From positions 1,674,001 through 1,738,000 of the forward strand of contig CM074769.1 in NCBI GenBank assembly GCA_037355855.1: 64,000 nt of DNA, written 5' to 3'. Of this stretch, positions 1 through 9,845 are shown one piece after another (position 1 is the stretch's first letter; each line of letters starts with the position of its first letter). Source of the stretch: Pseudo-nitzschia pungens. Its lineage: Eukaryota; Bacillariophyta; Bacillariophyceae; Bacillariales; Bacillariaceae. A program made the translations under genes and the position numbers. Below the pieces are notes generated by a model, which was not told where the DNA came from, did not search any database, and saw nothing but the letters and a program-made list of their open reading frames with translations.

Positions 1-2
1 GG

Positions 3-149
3 GTTCCCTATTACCGGCTTTTGCCGCGCGAAAAATTGTTGGTCGAAACCAAGCTCGGTCCCAAGATCAAGACCATTCTCTGGACGCGGTGGCCGGGTGC
101 GGTCATCGATCACTTTGCTCCCAAGAAAGGTGGGCATCCCGTCGTGTAA
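3..149 (+). CDS. C-terminal end of a host protein (partial, unknown)
   Basis: A reading frame is open from the left window edge and ends at TAA (147-149), giving 48 residues that end in GGHPVV. The segment is basic and contains the stretch KIKTILWTRWPGAVIDHF. Codon use is GC-rich at third positions, like the host genes at the right end of the window and unlike the retroelements. I do not recognise the family; the rest of the gene lies outside the window. It could also be the last exon of a spliced gene. The first retroelement insertion lies about 800 bases downstream. Confidence 0.5.
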   Translation, partial: VPYYRLLPREKLLVETKLGPKIKTILWTRWPGAVIDHFAPKKGGHPVV

Positions 150-944
150 CAGGAAGAAGCAATTTGGACAATAATAATAAGTAATGATAACGAATCCACC
201 AATCCAATCCAACAACTAACCGTAAGGAAGCAACGAATCTACAGGCAAAAGCTTGGAACACCCACGACGTTGTGTGTGCACTGTTGGAAATTGCAAATGC
301 GGTTGTGTGGTTTCCAACTATGACTCAGAATACGACTAGCTAGCCCGAAACAAAATAACCAAGTCAAAGTCGTACATGAGAACAGGTAAAAAGCTACTAA
401 ATAAAATAATAATAAGAGATTAGAAAGTAATTTTAAACCGTTTGGTCGGAATCTTGCAATCCTCCCGGCGCGATACGCGTTCTCTGTCGTTGGAAGTTTT
501 CAAGTCTGGTTACCGACTGAGTAATTTAGTTCCACCCTCGGCACCATCGGTGGTTAACGTTACTTAAATAATTTTATTATTATTAGACTACACGGATAAT
601 TACTTGTACGAAAGTAATCTTACTCGAAGAGCTGGAACTCTCTAAAAAAGGGAATTGGGTGTCCATTCCAAACGCAGAATCCGAGAAATAGGGATCCAGG
701 AATCTTCGGGCACATGCATGATGCGTTGCAATCTTTTTTCTGCGTCGGATGGAGTCGGAACGCGTACGGTAGCACCTCGTCTCGTTGAAACCTGCGATGA
801 TGATGGAGTTCTAAAGCATTGGCTGTGAATCATGCTCGTCAAAAGTACCGTACAGTACAGTATTTCCTTCCCCAAGACTCGCAACTACCCGTGAAAAACT
901 AAAATGGATCACGTCGGAGTGACAGATTGTTGCCTCACTATCTG
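150..944. other. Intergenic host DNA, no convincing gene
   Basis: This is the 3' flank of the partial gene, up to the left end of Copia-L. Apart from the orphan LINE tail at 501-590 it is AT-rich and holds no ATG-initiated ORF I can support. A minus-strand frame at 642-884 opens only with TTG. Confidence 0.5.
501..590 (+). repeat. Orphan 3' tail of a LINE/SINE related to the LINEs in this window
   Basis: About 90 bases match the 3' terminus of LINE-A and LINE-B with scattered substitutions: AGTCTGGTTAC, then GACTGAGTAATTTAGTT, then a CCACC...GGTGG pair, then GTTACTTAAATAA and an ATT-repeat tail. No ORF2 sequence precedes it, so it is either an extremely 5'-truncated LINE or a SINE that borrows the LINE tail. 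I could not identify a target-site duplication. Confidence 0.6.
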
Positions 945-1829
945 TGCGTTGATATCCGCTCGTCAGCGGTCTTCGGGAACTTAATCGACTTGTAGATAAA
1001 TTCGACTCGTACTGGTCTGTAAATAAGGAAAAGCCTTAACAATAGTAATACATAAAGTCCTGGCAAATCGTGAGTCTACAGTGGACTGTTCAAGGTCTAT
1101 TGCATACACTCAAGCAATACAAAGCACTTCCCTAGAGGTACATCGGAATCGGTCGTAAGGGAGGGCATGATAGGTGTGTTTATTTTAGAGAAAAAGAAAG
1201 AGTGAAAGGAGCTGAGCCAAAGCGCTCAGCTCTGTATCGTGACAGCGCTCCGATAACTCGTATAATAACAGAGCTCTGTAGCTCTGGTACTGTATTCTAC
1301 GGGTAGCGAATCGGAGTATCGCTTAATTAGATCGAATCGTGCGCTAGCTCGCTTATGCTAGCGCGTTGGGTAACTGTTTGGGCCGGGTATCCGATCATGG
1401 TACATATTATACACCAATGACCTGACCCCGGCGGTAGCATCATATCTTAGCATTGGTATCATGGTAGGTTAGCATCTTCCAGTATCTCGTAGCCTTAGCA
1501 ACCCTAACCCTGTAGCATTTAGCTACACCACATAGGGTGCTTTACTCGGGGTACGTAGGATTGGTACAAATCGTACGCGGCGACCCTAGTAGACTCTGCT
1601 AGCATCCATACTAGACAGGATAGGTCTGCTGCTAAGCCTGCTGCTAAGCCTGTTGCTAAGCCTGTTGCTAAGCCTGTTGCTAAGCCTGTATGCTACCAAT
1701 TAGCACACACCTCAGCACTCAGCTCAGCACCTGTTAGTCAGCTACTGGATGTTGCTGGCTGTAGACCCAGTAGCCCTTCTACACAGGAGCCTTAGCACAG
1801 ATCATAGCACCACCATGAATATCTTCATA
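945..1829 (-). repeat. 3' LTR of Copia-L
   Basis: Direct copy of 9846-10730. It contains a block of five 12-bp units (GTTGCTAAGCCT and variants, about 1627-1690), a perfect 9-bp-arm hairpin (GAGCTGAGC / GCTCAGCTC near 1209-1232), and a two-unit telomere-like CCCTAACCCT at about 1502-1511. An ORF that starts here at 1749 is only read through the LTR and is not a gene. Confidence 0.92.
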
Positions 1830-2461
1830 GTCCCCGTGATTCATGCGAGTGGCCCTGTACTGAGCAACTATACTGGTCCCCGGAAACAGATACTCCCAGG
1901 GGAACACCAATACTCCTGCTTGTTGTACCAGGACACTTGGATGGATCATAACAGAATTCAGGGATGCTTCCATGTAACTTGTCAGAGATCAAACTGCACC
2001 AAATATTGCAGTTCTTCTATCAGAGGCCCGGCTGATTCGTAGTTCAAAAAAAAGGGGGTCGGACCGGAGGGCGTTTTGCCCTTGGTTCCATTCCTTGACA
2101 CGAACAAGGAGATCAATCAGCCTATTGTCATTCAAGTTTATAGTCCCCGGAACCGGTGTGCCGGAGACTCCCAAATATAACATAGTCATAAGATCGAATC
2201 GAAGTCGGAATCGAAATCGAGGTTCGCTGATCCGTCGCGTCCAAAATTGCGTCCGGAAAGATTCGGTTGCGTCCCGAAACAGTTGCATTCGGAACAAGGT
2301 CGCGTTCAAACTGTTCGTAATCGAAATCGAAATTGCTACGATCGAAGAGCTCGTAATCGAAATCAAAATCGACTGCGTTCGAAAATCGAAATCATAAAAT
2401 CTTCTGCGTCCGAGCTGCTTGTCAGGGGGTCGAAGTATCCCAAATAATGCAGCTAAGCGAT

Positions 2462-5400
2462 TTACCACATGCATCGAGCGCAATGGTCTTTCAGAGCTGG
2501 ACCATTCAATAGCTTGGTGAATAAGTCGGCAATATTGGTCTCGCCAGGCTCTTTTGCAATGCGAATTGTCCCAGCAGCAATAGACTCGCGCGCCTTGTGG
2601 TAGGCAACACTGTTGTGCTTCTTGTTGCATGGACTCTCCGGTCTGGTGGTGTTCCTAACAACAGATTCGTTGTCACAGTACACATTGGTAGGACCTTCAA
2701 TAGGAACCCCCATCATTCGAAGCTTGTATCTGAGTCCTTCAATCAGTTCAATAGCGATTCGAAGCGCGACGATTTCAGATCCAAAGGTTGAGGTCTCCAC
2801 TGTAGTTTGCCTTTTGCTGAACCACAGGATAGGAGCTCTGTTTACAAAGATAATAATTCCGGTATGGGATCTTCTCGTGGCTTTGCATCCAGCATGATCG
2901 GCGTCAACAAAACAGCTCATAATAACTGCTTTCCCAAGGGGTTCAGGAGCATCCGGTGGCAATACCTCCTTGGCATCTGGATAGAACTCACTCCAATCAC
3001 AGTCGGGGAATCTGGTTTCATCCACTTCAGGACGCGTCTCGTCAAATACCAGCTTGGATCGAGCGTGCGCCTTGAGATAGGCAAACATGTGCAATACTTG
3101 GTTCAAATGCCCTGTTCTTGCTTGGGCTAGGTACCTGGACATGAGGGATACGGGCATGACCAAATCAAGTCTTCCAAGTTCGCACAACCACCTCAAGACG
3201 CCAATCAATCCTTGGTAGTAGTTCTGCTTGCTTGGATCCAGCTCGGCGGTTACATCAACTTCTGGACGATAATCGGATGTCAACGGGGTAGACACCTTGT
3301 TCGGAAGGTGCTTGTAACCATACTGCTCGGTGCCAAGCTCCTTCTCTACTGCGTCGATTGCTTTCTTAGCATACTTCTCGGAGGACATTGCCCACTTGGG
3401 AATTGGATCGTCTTCGACCACATGCGGATGGACATCAGCGCCCAGATACAAGGTTGGAACTTCTATAGTCCCGTCCTTCAGCGTGAAGCGCTGCTCGATA
3501 CTTTCCAACTGTCGTCGAGGGTCCTCGCTGCAACAGATAATATCGTCGACGTATGCAATCAGGTAGGCCCAGTACCTAGAGCCGTCTTTTCGTGTCTCCA
3601 CTCGCATATGAACGTCAGGATCAGCTTTACAGGGTTGATATCCTAGCGTTCGTAGGTGCTTGGTCAAATAGGATCGGAACGACGCGCCTGCAACAGGAAG
3701 TCCATACAGTGCTCGAACGATCTTACATACCTGTCCTACCAAGTGCGGGGGAAAACCATCTTCAGCTCGTGCAACCAAATAATACTTCTTCTTGATCGGC
3801 GCTGTAAGATAGGCATTCTGGATGTCCGCAGATAGTACGTCCAAATTGTTCAGCGCTGCCAACAGGAAGAAGATACGGACTGAATCCCTGCTAGGTACAC
3901 TGCTGAAGGTATGTTCCTTAGCTGTTGCTTGTACCTTATGGCCATCGGCGACGAGCCGTGCTTTCCGCGTCAGGGACCCCAACTTCACGTCAAAGATCAT
4001 GTGCGTCGTGATCTTGCTGAATCCTTCGGCCTTGAGACCTTCGACGGTGTATCTGGGGTCAAACTCGAACGCCATCTCGTTGTTTCTCATCTCCTTCGCA
4101 ATCGCCTTCTCCCAATAGTCGGTCCCCGTCTTTCGGTCGATGGCGAGGGCTTCAGGGATAGAATGCGGTAGCTCCACTCCGAACTTGTGCGTCCTATCCC
4201 AGTACTTGTTTCGCTTGGTGGCTTTGAGGATTCGCTTCTTCCTTCGTAGTACATGGTGAATCCACCATCGGAATGCTGGCTGATCCGAGATCTTGGCGGA
4301 TATGGCATACTCTGCGGTCTGTACAGGAAAGGACTCTTTCAGATCGCTCAACTTACACCAGGATTCGGTTCCGTCTTTCCAACTGACGAGCAATCGCCAT
4401 CCCTTCGTTGTAGGCCTTGGGACTTTGCGACCATACTTGTTGGTGATCGTCGCATCTTGCTTCCTAACGGCAGATCCGTCCTTCTCGTGATCGATAATCT
4501 CGTCCAGTAGAGAGAACATTCGTCCGTCGTCATCGATCTCGCTGTACATGCTCTCAGCAACGATATTGGCGGTGTACTGCTCGACGGAACCATCTGGAAA
4601 CTGCAGATCATACATTCTGGTATCAAGGATAGGGTTATCATTCCTCTTGCCAATCGGATTGCCATTAAGATCAGCAGAACGATTTTTCACAACACATCGT
4701 AATCGTTCATCGCCCTTCTGGATCATGACATTATTACCAATATACTCATCATAGTCATCCCCATCAGGTATGAGGTCGTCAATATCCGGAATGGAGGCTT
4801 CCGGCTCGGCGAGCTCCCACCTTTCTTGGTGACCCTCAAATAACTCAGCAGGGGGATCAGGGTACGTAGCTTGGAACTTTGCGTCGTTATCCTCAACCTT
4901 GTCCCCGATCTTGGATTCCACTGCTTGGTCAAATGAGTCCATATAGCGCTTGACGTCATGGGAACGCCATTCTTCTTCCGTAACAGCACGGACTGTGTTA
5001 GTGCTTACCGGCATGGCCGCCTCGTTCAGGATCCAGTGGCAGTCTCCGCCTCCGAATCGGTCACCGCACGGGCCAAGCCATCGTCCCAGCTTCTCGGTCC
5101 CATCAGAGAGATCAACCCAATAGACGAAATCATACCATTCATGGGCTTGGTACAGAGATATGTCAGGCATGTACCCATGTACAATTTCGAACGGCGTTCG
5201 ACCCATCATCGTAGGATCACTGGAAGCAGTGCGCTGTCGGATGGCAGCAACGAGCTCTCCGCAGAAAGCCCACAGGCGCTTGGGGGATCGCTTCCGGGCC
5301 GTCTTCTTACGTATACTTCTGCTGATATGGCCGATGCTGAGCTCCGCGCGATTCTGGAAGGGACATCTTGGCTGGATGAAAGTCTGGTGGATATGGTTTT

Positions 5401-6970
5401 TGCTGACGACCTTATTCCATGGAGTCTTGTAAGTACCAGGGGCGCCTTGCTCTCGAGCGCCATCAGATATCAAATGCTCGGGGATACCGACGTCGTGGAT
5501 GAAAATCTTCAGGCCTTCATACGCTTGCTTCTTGCCCTGTATAGGTATGAACTCGTCGTAGCCCTTACCATTACTGAACACTTGGGCGGCTGAATCTTGT
5601 CGCATGATGCTCGGGACCTTTGCCATCCAGGTGTCGGTGTACCATTTGCCAGCCGCGATGCGCTTGTTTCTGAAGCTCTGCGTTGGCAATCGGCGGACAA
5701 GGGGATGCATAGGGTTGCGGAACCCTTTCTGGGTTGTGACTCGAAGGGTATCCGCAGCCTTTCTCGGAGATACATCCCAAATCTTGGACAGACGGTCGGA
5801 GTCGATCTTGCAGTATCGTTCGGTGTCAATCGTCGGACCCCACTTGGCTCGTCTGGCGATAGTGTCGAGCTCGGGATCGACTGGTTCGACTGCATCGTCG
5901 TCCCATCGAACATGCTTGTAAACGGCAGACAGGCAGACGGGGGAATCCCTGCAACGGGGATCCAATTCGAAGCGCTCGCGTCCATCGGTGTAGGCGCGCT
6001 CGTACAACGGGGTATGGAGGGCGTTGACTGTAAGACTTGGTACAGAATCCACGTCTACATCGTCCCCGCAAGTCTTCAGGGAATCGCCCGAATGAAAAAG
6101 AGAAGATAGCCGCGCATCCAGACGCGAGTCGGATGCGATCGCACATGGGGTCAGATCACGGCGGGTACAGAGTTGCTGAAGGCTCCGCAGCTTGTACTTC
6201 TCATAGCAATCATGCTGTGGCAGGATCAGCTCGTCGCTCCGAAGAGGCTTGTCGTACAAATGGGGACTGAAGTTGGACCGTGTTTCGACGGGCTCCAGCT
6301 TACGCTTGTTGGACTTCTTGGACTGCTTCGTGGTCGGCGCGGACGCATGGGGCGTCCCCGCGCGAAGGACAGACACCGTAGGATTCAACGGATGAGATCC
6401 GTCGATGGCTTCTTCGGCTTGCTCGAACTTCTTGCTCTTCGGATCCCAAGGAGAGTCTCGGGTAGCAACGACATGATCACATGTAGCCATTTCATGCTTG
6501 GTTGGCTTGCGGGAAGGGAAATAGGACACGACCCCATCAAGCAAGAGCTTGATGTCGAGGGTGTGTCCCGCATGGGGATCTTCAGGATCGGTATTGTCAA
6601 TATGGATGGAGTGACTGGACTGTTCATCATACTGACGGGGCGTTTCGCTGACACGATTGGGATGGCAATCCCGTATCTGATTCGGACAAATCAAGCTGTG
6701 GGACAACTTGTCGCCAAAATACAGGGCTTCGTGGAAATAAATCAACCAAACTTTCCCGTCGGTATCTGTGTAGGCCGTAACACAGGTCCCAATAGGAATG
6801 TTCTTGATAGGCTCGAGCTCAGGCGAAAAAGGGTGAACATCGACGTGGCTGACGACGTGGTCTTCAAGCAAGATCATATTGGAACCGGCGGCAGTCGTAT
6901 CAGCGTGGCTGTCCAGCTCGCACTGTCCCTCAGGACTCGGGCGCGCGCGCGGCAGATCCATCTGGTACAA
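2462..6970 (-). CDS. pol: Copia-L Pol polyprotein (protease-integrase-RT-RNase H)
   Basis: The frame encodes about 1,500 residues. The protease motif is LDSHADT near residue 19. The integrase core shows D in YTDTWMAK (about 445), D in LISDGAREQ (about 500) and E in FQNRAE (about 544). The RT has FSSVPSRDS, SADIQNAYL and the catalytic YVDDI (about 1140). RNase H shows DADHAG (about 1355), SEIVAL and CDNES (about 1432). PR-INT-RT-RH order defines Ty1/copia. The frame upstream stays open, without an ATG, back to the UGA that ends gag (7013-7015). The first ATG is at 6961, so expression probably needs readthrough of that UGA. No frameshift or internal stop is present. It is nearly identical to the Copia-R Pol. 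Confidence 0.92.
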   Translation of the reverse strand: MYQMDLPRARPSPEGQCELDSHADTTAAGSNMILLEDHVVSHVDVHPFSPELEPIKNIPIGTCVTAYTDTDGKVWLIYFHEALYFGDKLSHSLICPNQIRDCHPNRVSETPRQYDEQSSHSIHIDNTDPEDPHAGHTLDIKLLLDGVVSYFPSRKPTKHEMATCDHVVATRDSPWDPKSKKFEQAEEAIDGSHPLNPTVSVLRAGTPHASAPTTKQSKKSNKRKLEPVETRSNFSPHLYDKPLRSDELILPQHDCYEKYKLRSLQQLCTRRDLTPCAIASDSRLDARLSSLFHSGDSLKTCGDDVDVDSVPSLTVNALHTPLYERAYTDGRERFELDPRCRDSPVCLSAVYKHVRWDDDAVEPVDPELDTIARRAKWGPTIDTERYCKIDSDRLSKIWDVSPRKAADTLRVTTQKGFRNPMHPLVRRLPTQSFRNKRIAAGKWYTDTWMAKVPSIMRQDSAAQVFSNGKGYDEFIPIQGKKQAYEGLKIFIHDVGIPEHLISDGAREQGAPGTYKTPWNKVVSKNHIHQTFIQPRCPFQNRAELSIGHISRSIRKKTARKRSPKRLWAFCGELVAAIRQRTASSDPTMMGRTPFEIVHGYMPDISLYQAHEWYDFVYWVDLSDGTEKLGRWLGPCGDRFGGGDCHWILNEAAMPVSTNTVRAVTEEEWRSHDVKRYMDSFDQAVESKIGDKVEDNDAKFQATYPDPPAELFEGHQERWELAEPEASIPDIDDLIPDGDDYDEYIGNNVMIQKGDERLRCVVKNRSADLNGNPIGKRNDNPILDTRMYDLQFPDGSVEQYTANIVAESMYSEIDDDGRMFSLLDEIIDHEKDGSAVRKQDATITNKYGRKVPRPTTKGWRLLVSWKDGTESWCKLSDLKESFPVQTAEYAISAKISDQPAFRWWIHHVLRRKKRILKATKRNKYWDRTHKFGVELPHSIPEALAIDRKTGTDYWEKAIAKEMRNNEMAFEFDPRYTVEGLKAEGFSKITTHMIFDVKLGSLTRKARLVADGHKVQATAKEHTFSSVPSRDSVRIFFLLAALNNLDVLSADIQNAYLTAPIKKKYYLVARAEDGFPPHLVGQVCKIVRALYGLPVAGASFRSYLTKHLRTLGYQPCKADPDVHMRVETRKDGSRYWAYLIAYVDDIICCSEDPRRQLESIEQRFTLKDGTIEVPTLYLGADVHPHVVEDDPIPKWAMSSEKYAKKAIDAVEKELGTEQYGYKHLPNKVSTPLTSDYRPEVDVTAELDPSKQNYYQGLIGVLRWLCELGRLDLVMPVSLMSRYLAQARTGHLNQVLHMFAYLKAHARSKLVFDETRPEVDETRFPDCDWSEFYPDAKEVLPPDAPEPLGKAVIMSCFVDADHAGCKATRRSHTGIIIFVNRAPILWFSKRQTTVETSTFGSEIVALRIAIELIEGLRYKLRMMGVPIEGPTNVYCDNESVVRNTTRPESPCNKKHNSVAYHKARESIAAGTIRIAKEPGETNIADLFTKLLNGPALKDHCARCMW

Positions 6971-7012
6971 TAGCCGGCCAACCTTACTTAATTTCGGGCA
7001 CCGGCCGTCGTT

Positions 7013-8962
7013 TCAGTTCTTGGGGGTCTGTCCTTGGTTCGAGCCGTTGCCCTTCTTCTTGCCCTTCTTGCGCCCCTTGGGCCCAAAACTGTTCCCTGCA
7101 CCTTGGGTCGCATTCGCGTTCGCGTTCGCATTCGCGTCCGCGGAGGCAGCAGACGTGGTAGAACTAGTGGACTGAATAGTTCGAGCTTTCTTCTGCTGGC
7201 GGAGGTCATACAACTGCTTTCGTTGTTCCTTGGAGAAGGTCTTGTAGACTTCATAGGGATACTGCTTGTCCTCAATCTTGCCGCTGTACGATCCACCCTT
7301 GTTGCTTCCTTGGTTGCCACCACCTTGGTGGACAGAGGAGATACTTCGCGCTCGCTTGGTTGCAACCGCACCCATCTTGCGTATGCCAAGGCACCTCTTG
7401 AAGTACGAGACGCACTCGTTGAAGTCCTTGGTGTACTTGTCGGTCTCAAAGATCTGGATCTTGGGGTTCTCAAACCGATCGTCTTGGATGCTGTGGATGA
7501 AACGCATGGTGAAGTCCTCTTCGTCGTGCAACTTGTTGTGGTTGGAGAGCGTAGTCTGGAAATTCAACCAAGTTCTGCAGTGCTTCTCAAAGTCGTATGT
7601 GCGGGAATCACCTGTATAGCGGGAGGTGTACATACCGGTACGGACCTTGTCAAGAATAGCCGCGACGTTGGTTGCGGAGAAGGCATTCTCGTAGAGATGT
7701 AGGAAAGCCGCTCGGGCGTTCCCAGTCGGATTCTTCGCGTCTTTGTACCTTCGAGTGTAGGCCCAGGCAGGGCCATCGCGGACTGCGTTGCAGAGCAACA
7801 CCCAAACGTCGTGGTTGTCAGTGACAAATTGCGGGCCTTCAAGCGTGGCACATCGAACATTATAATCCATCCAGTTGGAAAAAGTCCCGTCCTTCCCAAC
7901 AGTGGCGGATCTCTCTGCTGCAGTCACCGTCTCTTGCTCCTTCGGACGGATGACGTATGATAGGGGGAACCCTTGTTCATTGTACTGGAAGCGGAGGAAC
8001 TGACGGAAACTTTCTTCCCATTGACGGAAGTTGTCAAGGTTGGTGAGCTTCGGCGGAGTAGTGGACGAGGAGACGGCCTCCTTGTCGGCGGTCTGCATTT
8101 CATGTAGGCGTTGGCGAGTTCGGTCGGCTGCGAGGGGATCACTAAGCCAAGTATGGGCTGTAGGCTTGATACCAATGAGAGGTTGGTAGTGGATCCATTC
8201 CGAAAGAAGCTGAAAGGATTGTCGGAAGGATAGTCCGATGAATACTCGTTCATGGTAGGGGCACATCGGATGACGACCCCCATTGAAGTCACGGAGGTAC
8301 TTGGGGAGTTCCTTGGCAGAGAGCTGTTGGATCGCCTCGATACTGTTGAGGCCATTCCGGAATAGTTCGTCCGCCGTATCATTGTTACTGAAGCCAGAGA
8401 GGATCTTGTGGAGGTCTAACTCCCTTGAGCTGAGCTTTGCTCCATTCTTGTATCCAGAGATTCCACCATTAGCTTGGGCTGTGGCATGGGCTTGGAGGAT
8501 TTCAGGACTAGCTCCTGTAGGGGCGGCGACAGGAGCAGGAGCAGGAGCGGGAGCAGGAGCAGGAGCAGGGGCACGAGCGGCGGCAGCAGCAGCAGCAGCC
8601 TCAGCAGCAATCCGAGCCGCGTTCTCGTTGCGCATGGCTCTCAGTTCTTGAATAGCAGCAAGAAGGATCATTTCAGAACGAGGTTGGATGTCAAGGTTTG
8701 GTTCCTGTTGGACTCTGGAGGCTCCAGCAGCAGGGACAGCAGGAGCAACAGGAGGGACTTCAGGCGCTCCGACAGGGGGGAACCCAGGTGCTTCGACAGG
8801 GGGAACACCGGCTCCATCGGCGATTCCAGGGACAGCTCCAGTGGCGCCGGCTCCAGCTCCAGGGGCAACTCCAGGCGGAGGAGCGTCGCCTCCAGGGACA
8901 GCGCCGCCGTCTCCGGCGGCGGCTGCGGCGGCGGCGGCTTGGCTTCTAGTTTGCTTGGCCAT
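7013..8962 (-). CDS. gag: Copia-L Gag
   Basis: The product is 649 residues with an ATG start at 8962. Residues 1-90 are low-complexity Ala/Gly/Pro (AAAAAA and GAG runs), followed by a second Ala/Pro tract (about 120-150). A folded core contains RQWEESFRQFLRFQYNEQG and a helical segment, and the C-terminus is basic (GRKKGKKKGNG). I see no CCHC zinc knuckle; the basic tail may bind RNA instead. The stop is UGA, in the same frame as pol. The N-terminal Pro-rich block differs in length from Copia-R because of short tandem codon repeats, while the core is almost identical. Confidence 0.88.
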   Translation of the reverse strand: MAKQTRSQAAAAAAAAGDGGAVPGGDAPPPGVAPGAGAGATGAVPGIADGAGVPPVEAPGFPPVGAPEVPPVAPAVPAAGASRVQQEPNLDIQPRSEMILLAAIQELRAMRNENAARIAAEAAAAAAAARAPAPAPAPAPAPAPVAAPTGASPEILQAHATAQANGGISGYKNGAKLSSRELDLHKILSGFSNNDTADELFRNGLNSIEAIQQLSAKELPKYLRDFNGGRHPMCPYHERVFIGLSFRQSFQLLSEWIHYQPLIGIKPTAHTWLSDPLAADRTRQRLHEMQTADKEAVSSSTTPPKLTNLDNFRQWEESFRQFLRFQYNEQGFPLSYVIRPKEQETVTAAERSATVGKDGTFSNWMDYNVRCATLEGPQFVTDNHDVWVLLCNAVRDGPAWAYTRRYKDAKNPTGNARAAFLHLYENAFSATNVAAILDKVRTGMYTSRYTGDSRTYDFEKHCRTWLNFQTTLSNHNKLHDEEDFTMRFIHSIQDDRFENPKIQIFETDKYTKDFNECVSYFKRCLGIRKMGAVATKRARSISSVHQGGGNQGSNKGGSYSGKIEDKQYPYEVYKTFSKEQRKQLYDLRQQKKARTIQSTSSTTSAASADANANANANATQGAGNSFGPKGRKKGKKKGNGSNQGQTPKN

Positions 8963-9845
8963 GGTTGACTTTGCTTGACTTGCTTTGAGTAACTAACTTG
9001 CTTCGGATTTCTAAACCAAATTCTTTTGTGGTGGGGACTGTCTCCATCCAAGTTGTCGATCGAAGGTCCGGGTCGATTGTTCCGTACTCGACAATTCCGA
9101 AAGAAAAGGTATCACGTATCACGTCAGCATTGGTGTCAACAGCTAAAAAGGTATTCACATCGATTGTTCCGATTCCGATTCGATGGTTGGTTACGACCGA
9201 AAGAGAAGAATTCTATCGGTCTTTCTGCTCTGGACCAATCGATTTGATTCTGAGATATGACAGATCTCAGGGTTCTTGGCTTGTCTGATTCCAAGTTCCC
9301 TTGGCTAAAAATCAAAAAAATCAATGGTATGGCAGATTTGAGGTTGTCTGCGCCTCATAGTTTCGGATGGGACTGACGTCATGTCCTTGGTCTGCTGGAC
9401 ACTGTCTTCACTGGAAAGTACGTGGTGGTCTGTCTTCCACGAAAATTCTTTTTCCAGTGTGGTTCCATCCGTAGTAAGCAAGCGTCCCCCTTGAATCCTG
9501 TAAAGAAATAACAGGGAATCATGGACGCTGCTTTCTCCACGTCCATCATGCTCCTTCCCCTCCGGACTGAGCCTCCATGGAGCCACCATGACGCTCAGCT
9601 ACTGAATATGAATACCAATAGATCCGCAGAGGTGGATGTGCGGACTCCGGTCGGTTCGCGGGTCTGGGGAAGGGCTCCCCATTAACATCAGGGATCTCAC
9701 GATGTCAGCTGCTGGTCCAGTTTCAGCTGAGGTTTTACATCCAAGTGTAGGCATGGATGCCAGTGGTGATCAGCCAGCTGGGTTTCTTCACACGCTCTAG
9801 CCGGCGTCCCGGTTCGTAGTGGGTCGAGCGGTGGGTCTGATAAAC
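8963..9845 (-). other. Transcribed leader of Copia-L
   Basis: This is the untranslated region between 5' LTR and gag (the minus-strand transcript enters at 9845). It contains a palindromic TGACGTCA (9374-9381) that is also present in Copia-R, and simple CGATTCCGATTCG-type runs near 9160-9190. No supported ORF. Confidence 0.6.

Noticed and set aside
642..884. Minus-strand 80-residue frame with a hydrophobic N-terminus
   Set aside because: It opens with TTG, has no ATG near the start, no recognisable domain, and lies in AT-rich flank next to a retroelement.
1749..2042. Plus-strand ORF starting inside the Copia-L LTR
   Set aside because: It runs out of the LTR into the 3' UTR of a minus-strand element; the same start recurs at 10650 with a different continuation, so it is chance.
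6173..6973. Plus-strand 266-residue ORF (also 50464-51267 on the minus strand)
   Set aside because: Antisense shadow of the conserved pol frame; it is present in both copies only because pol is conserved.
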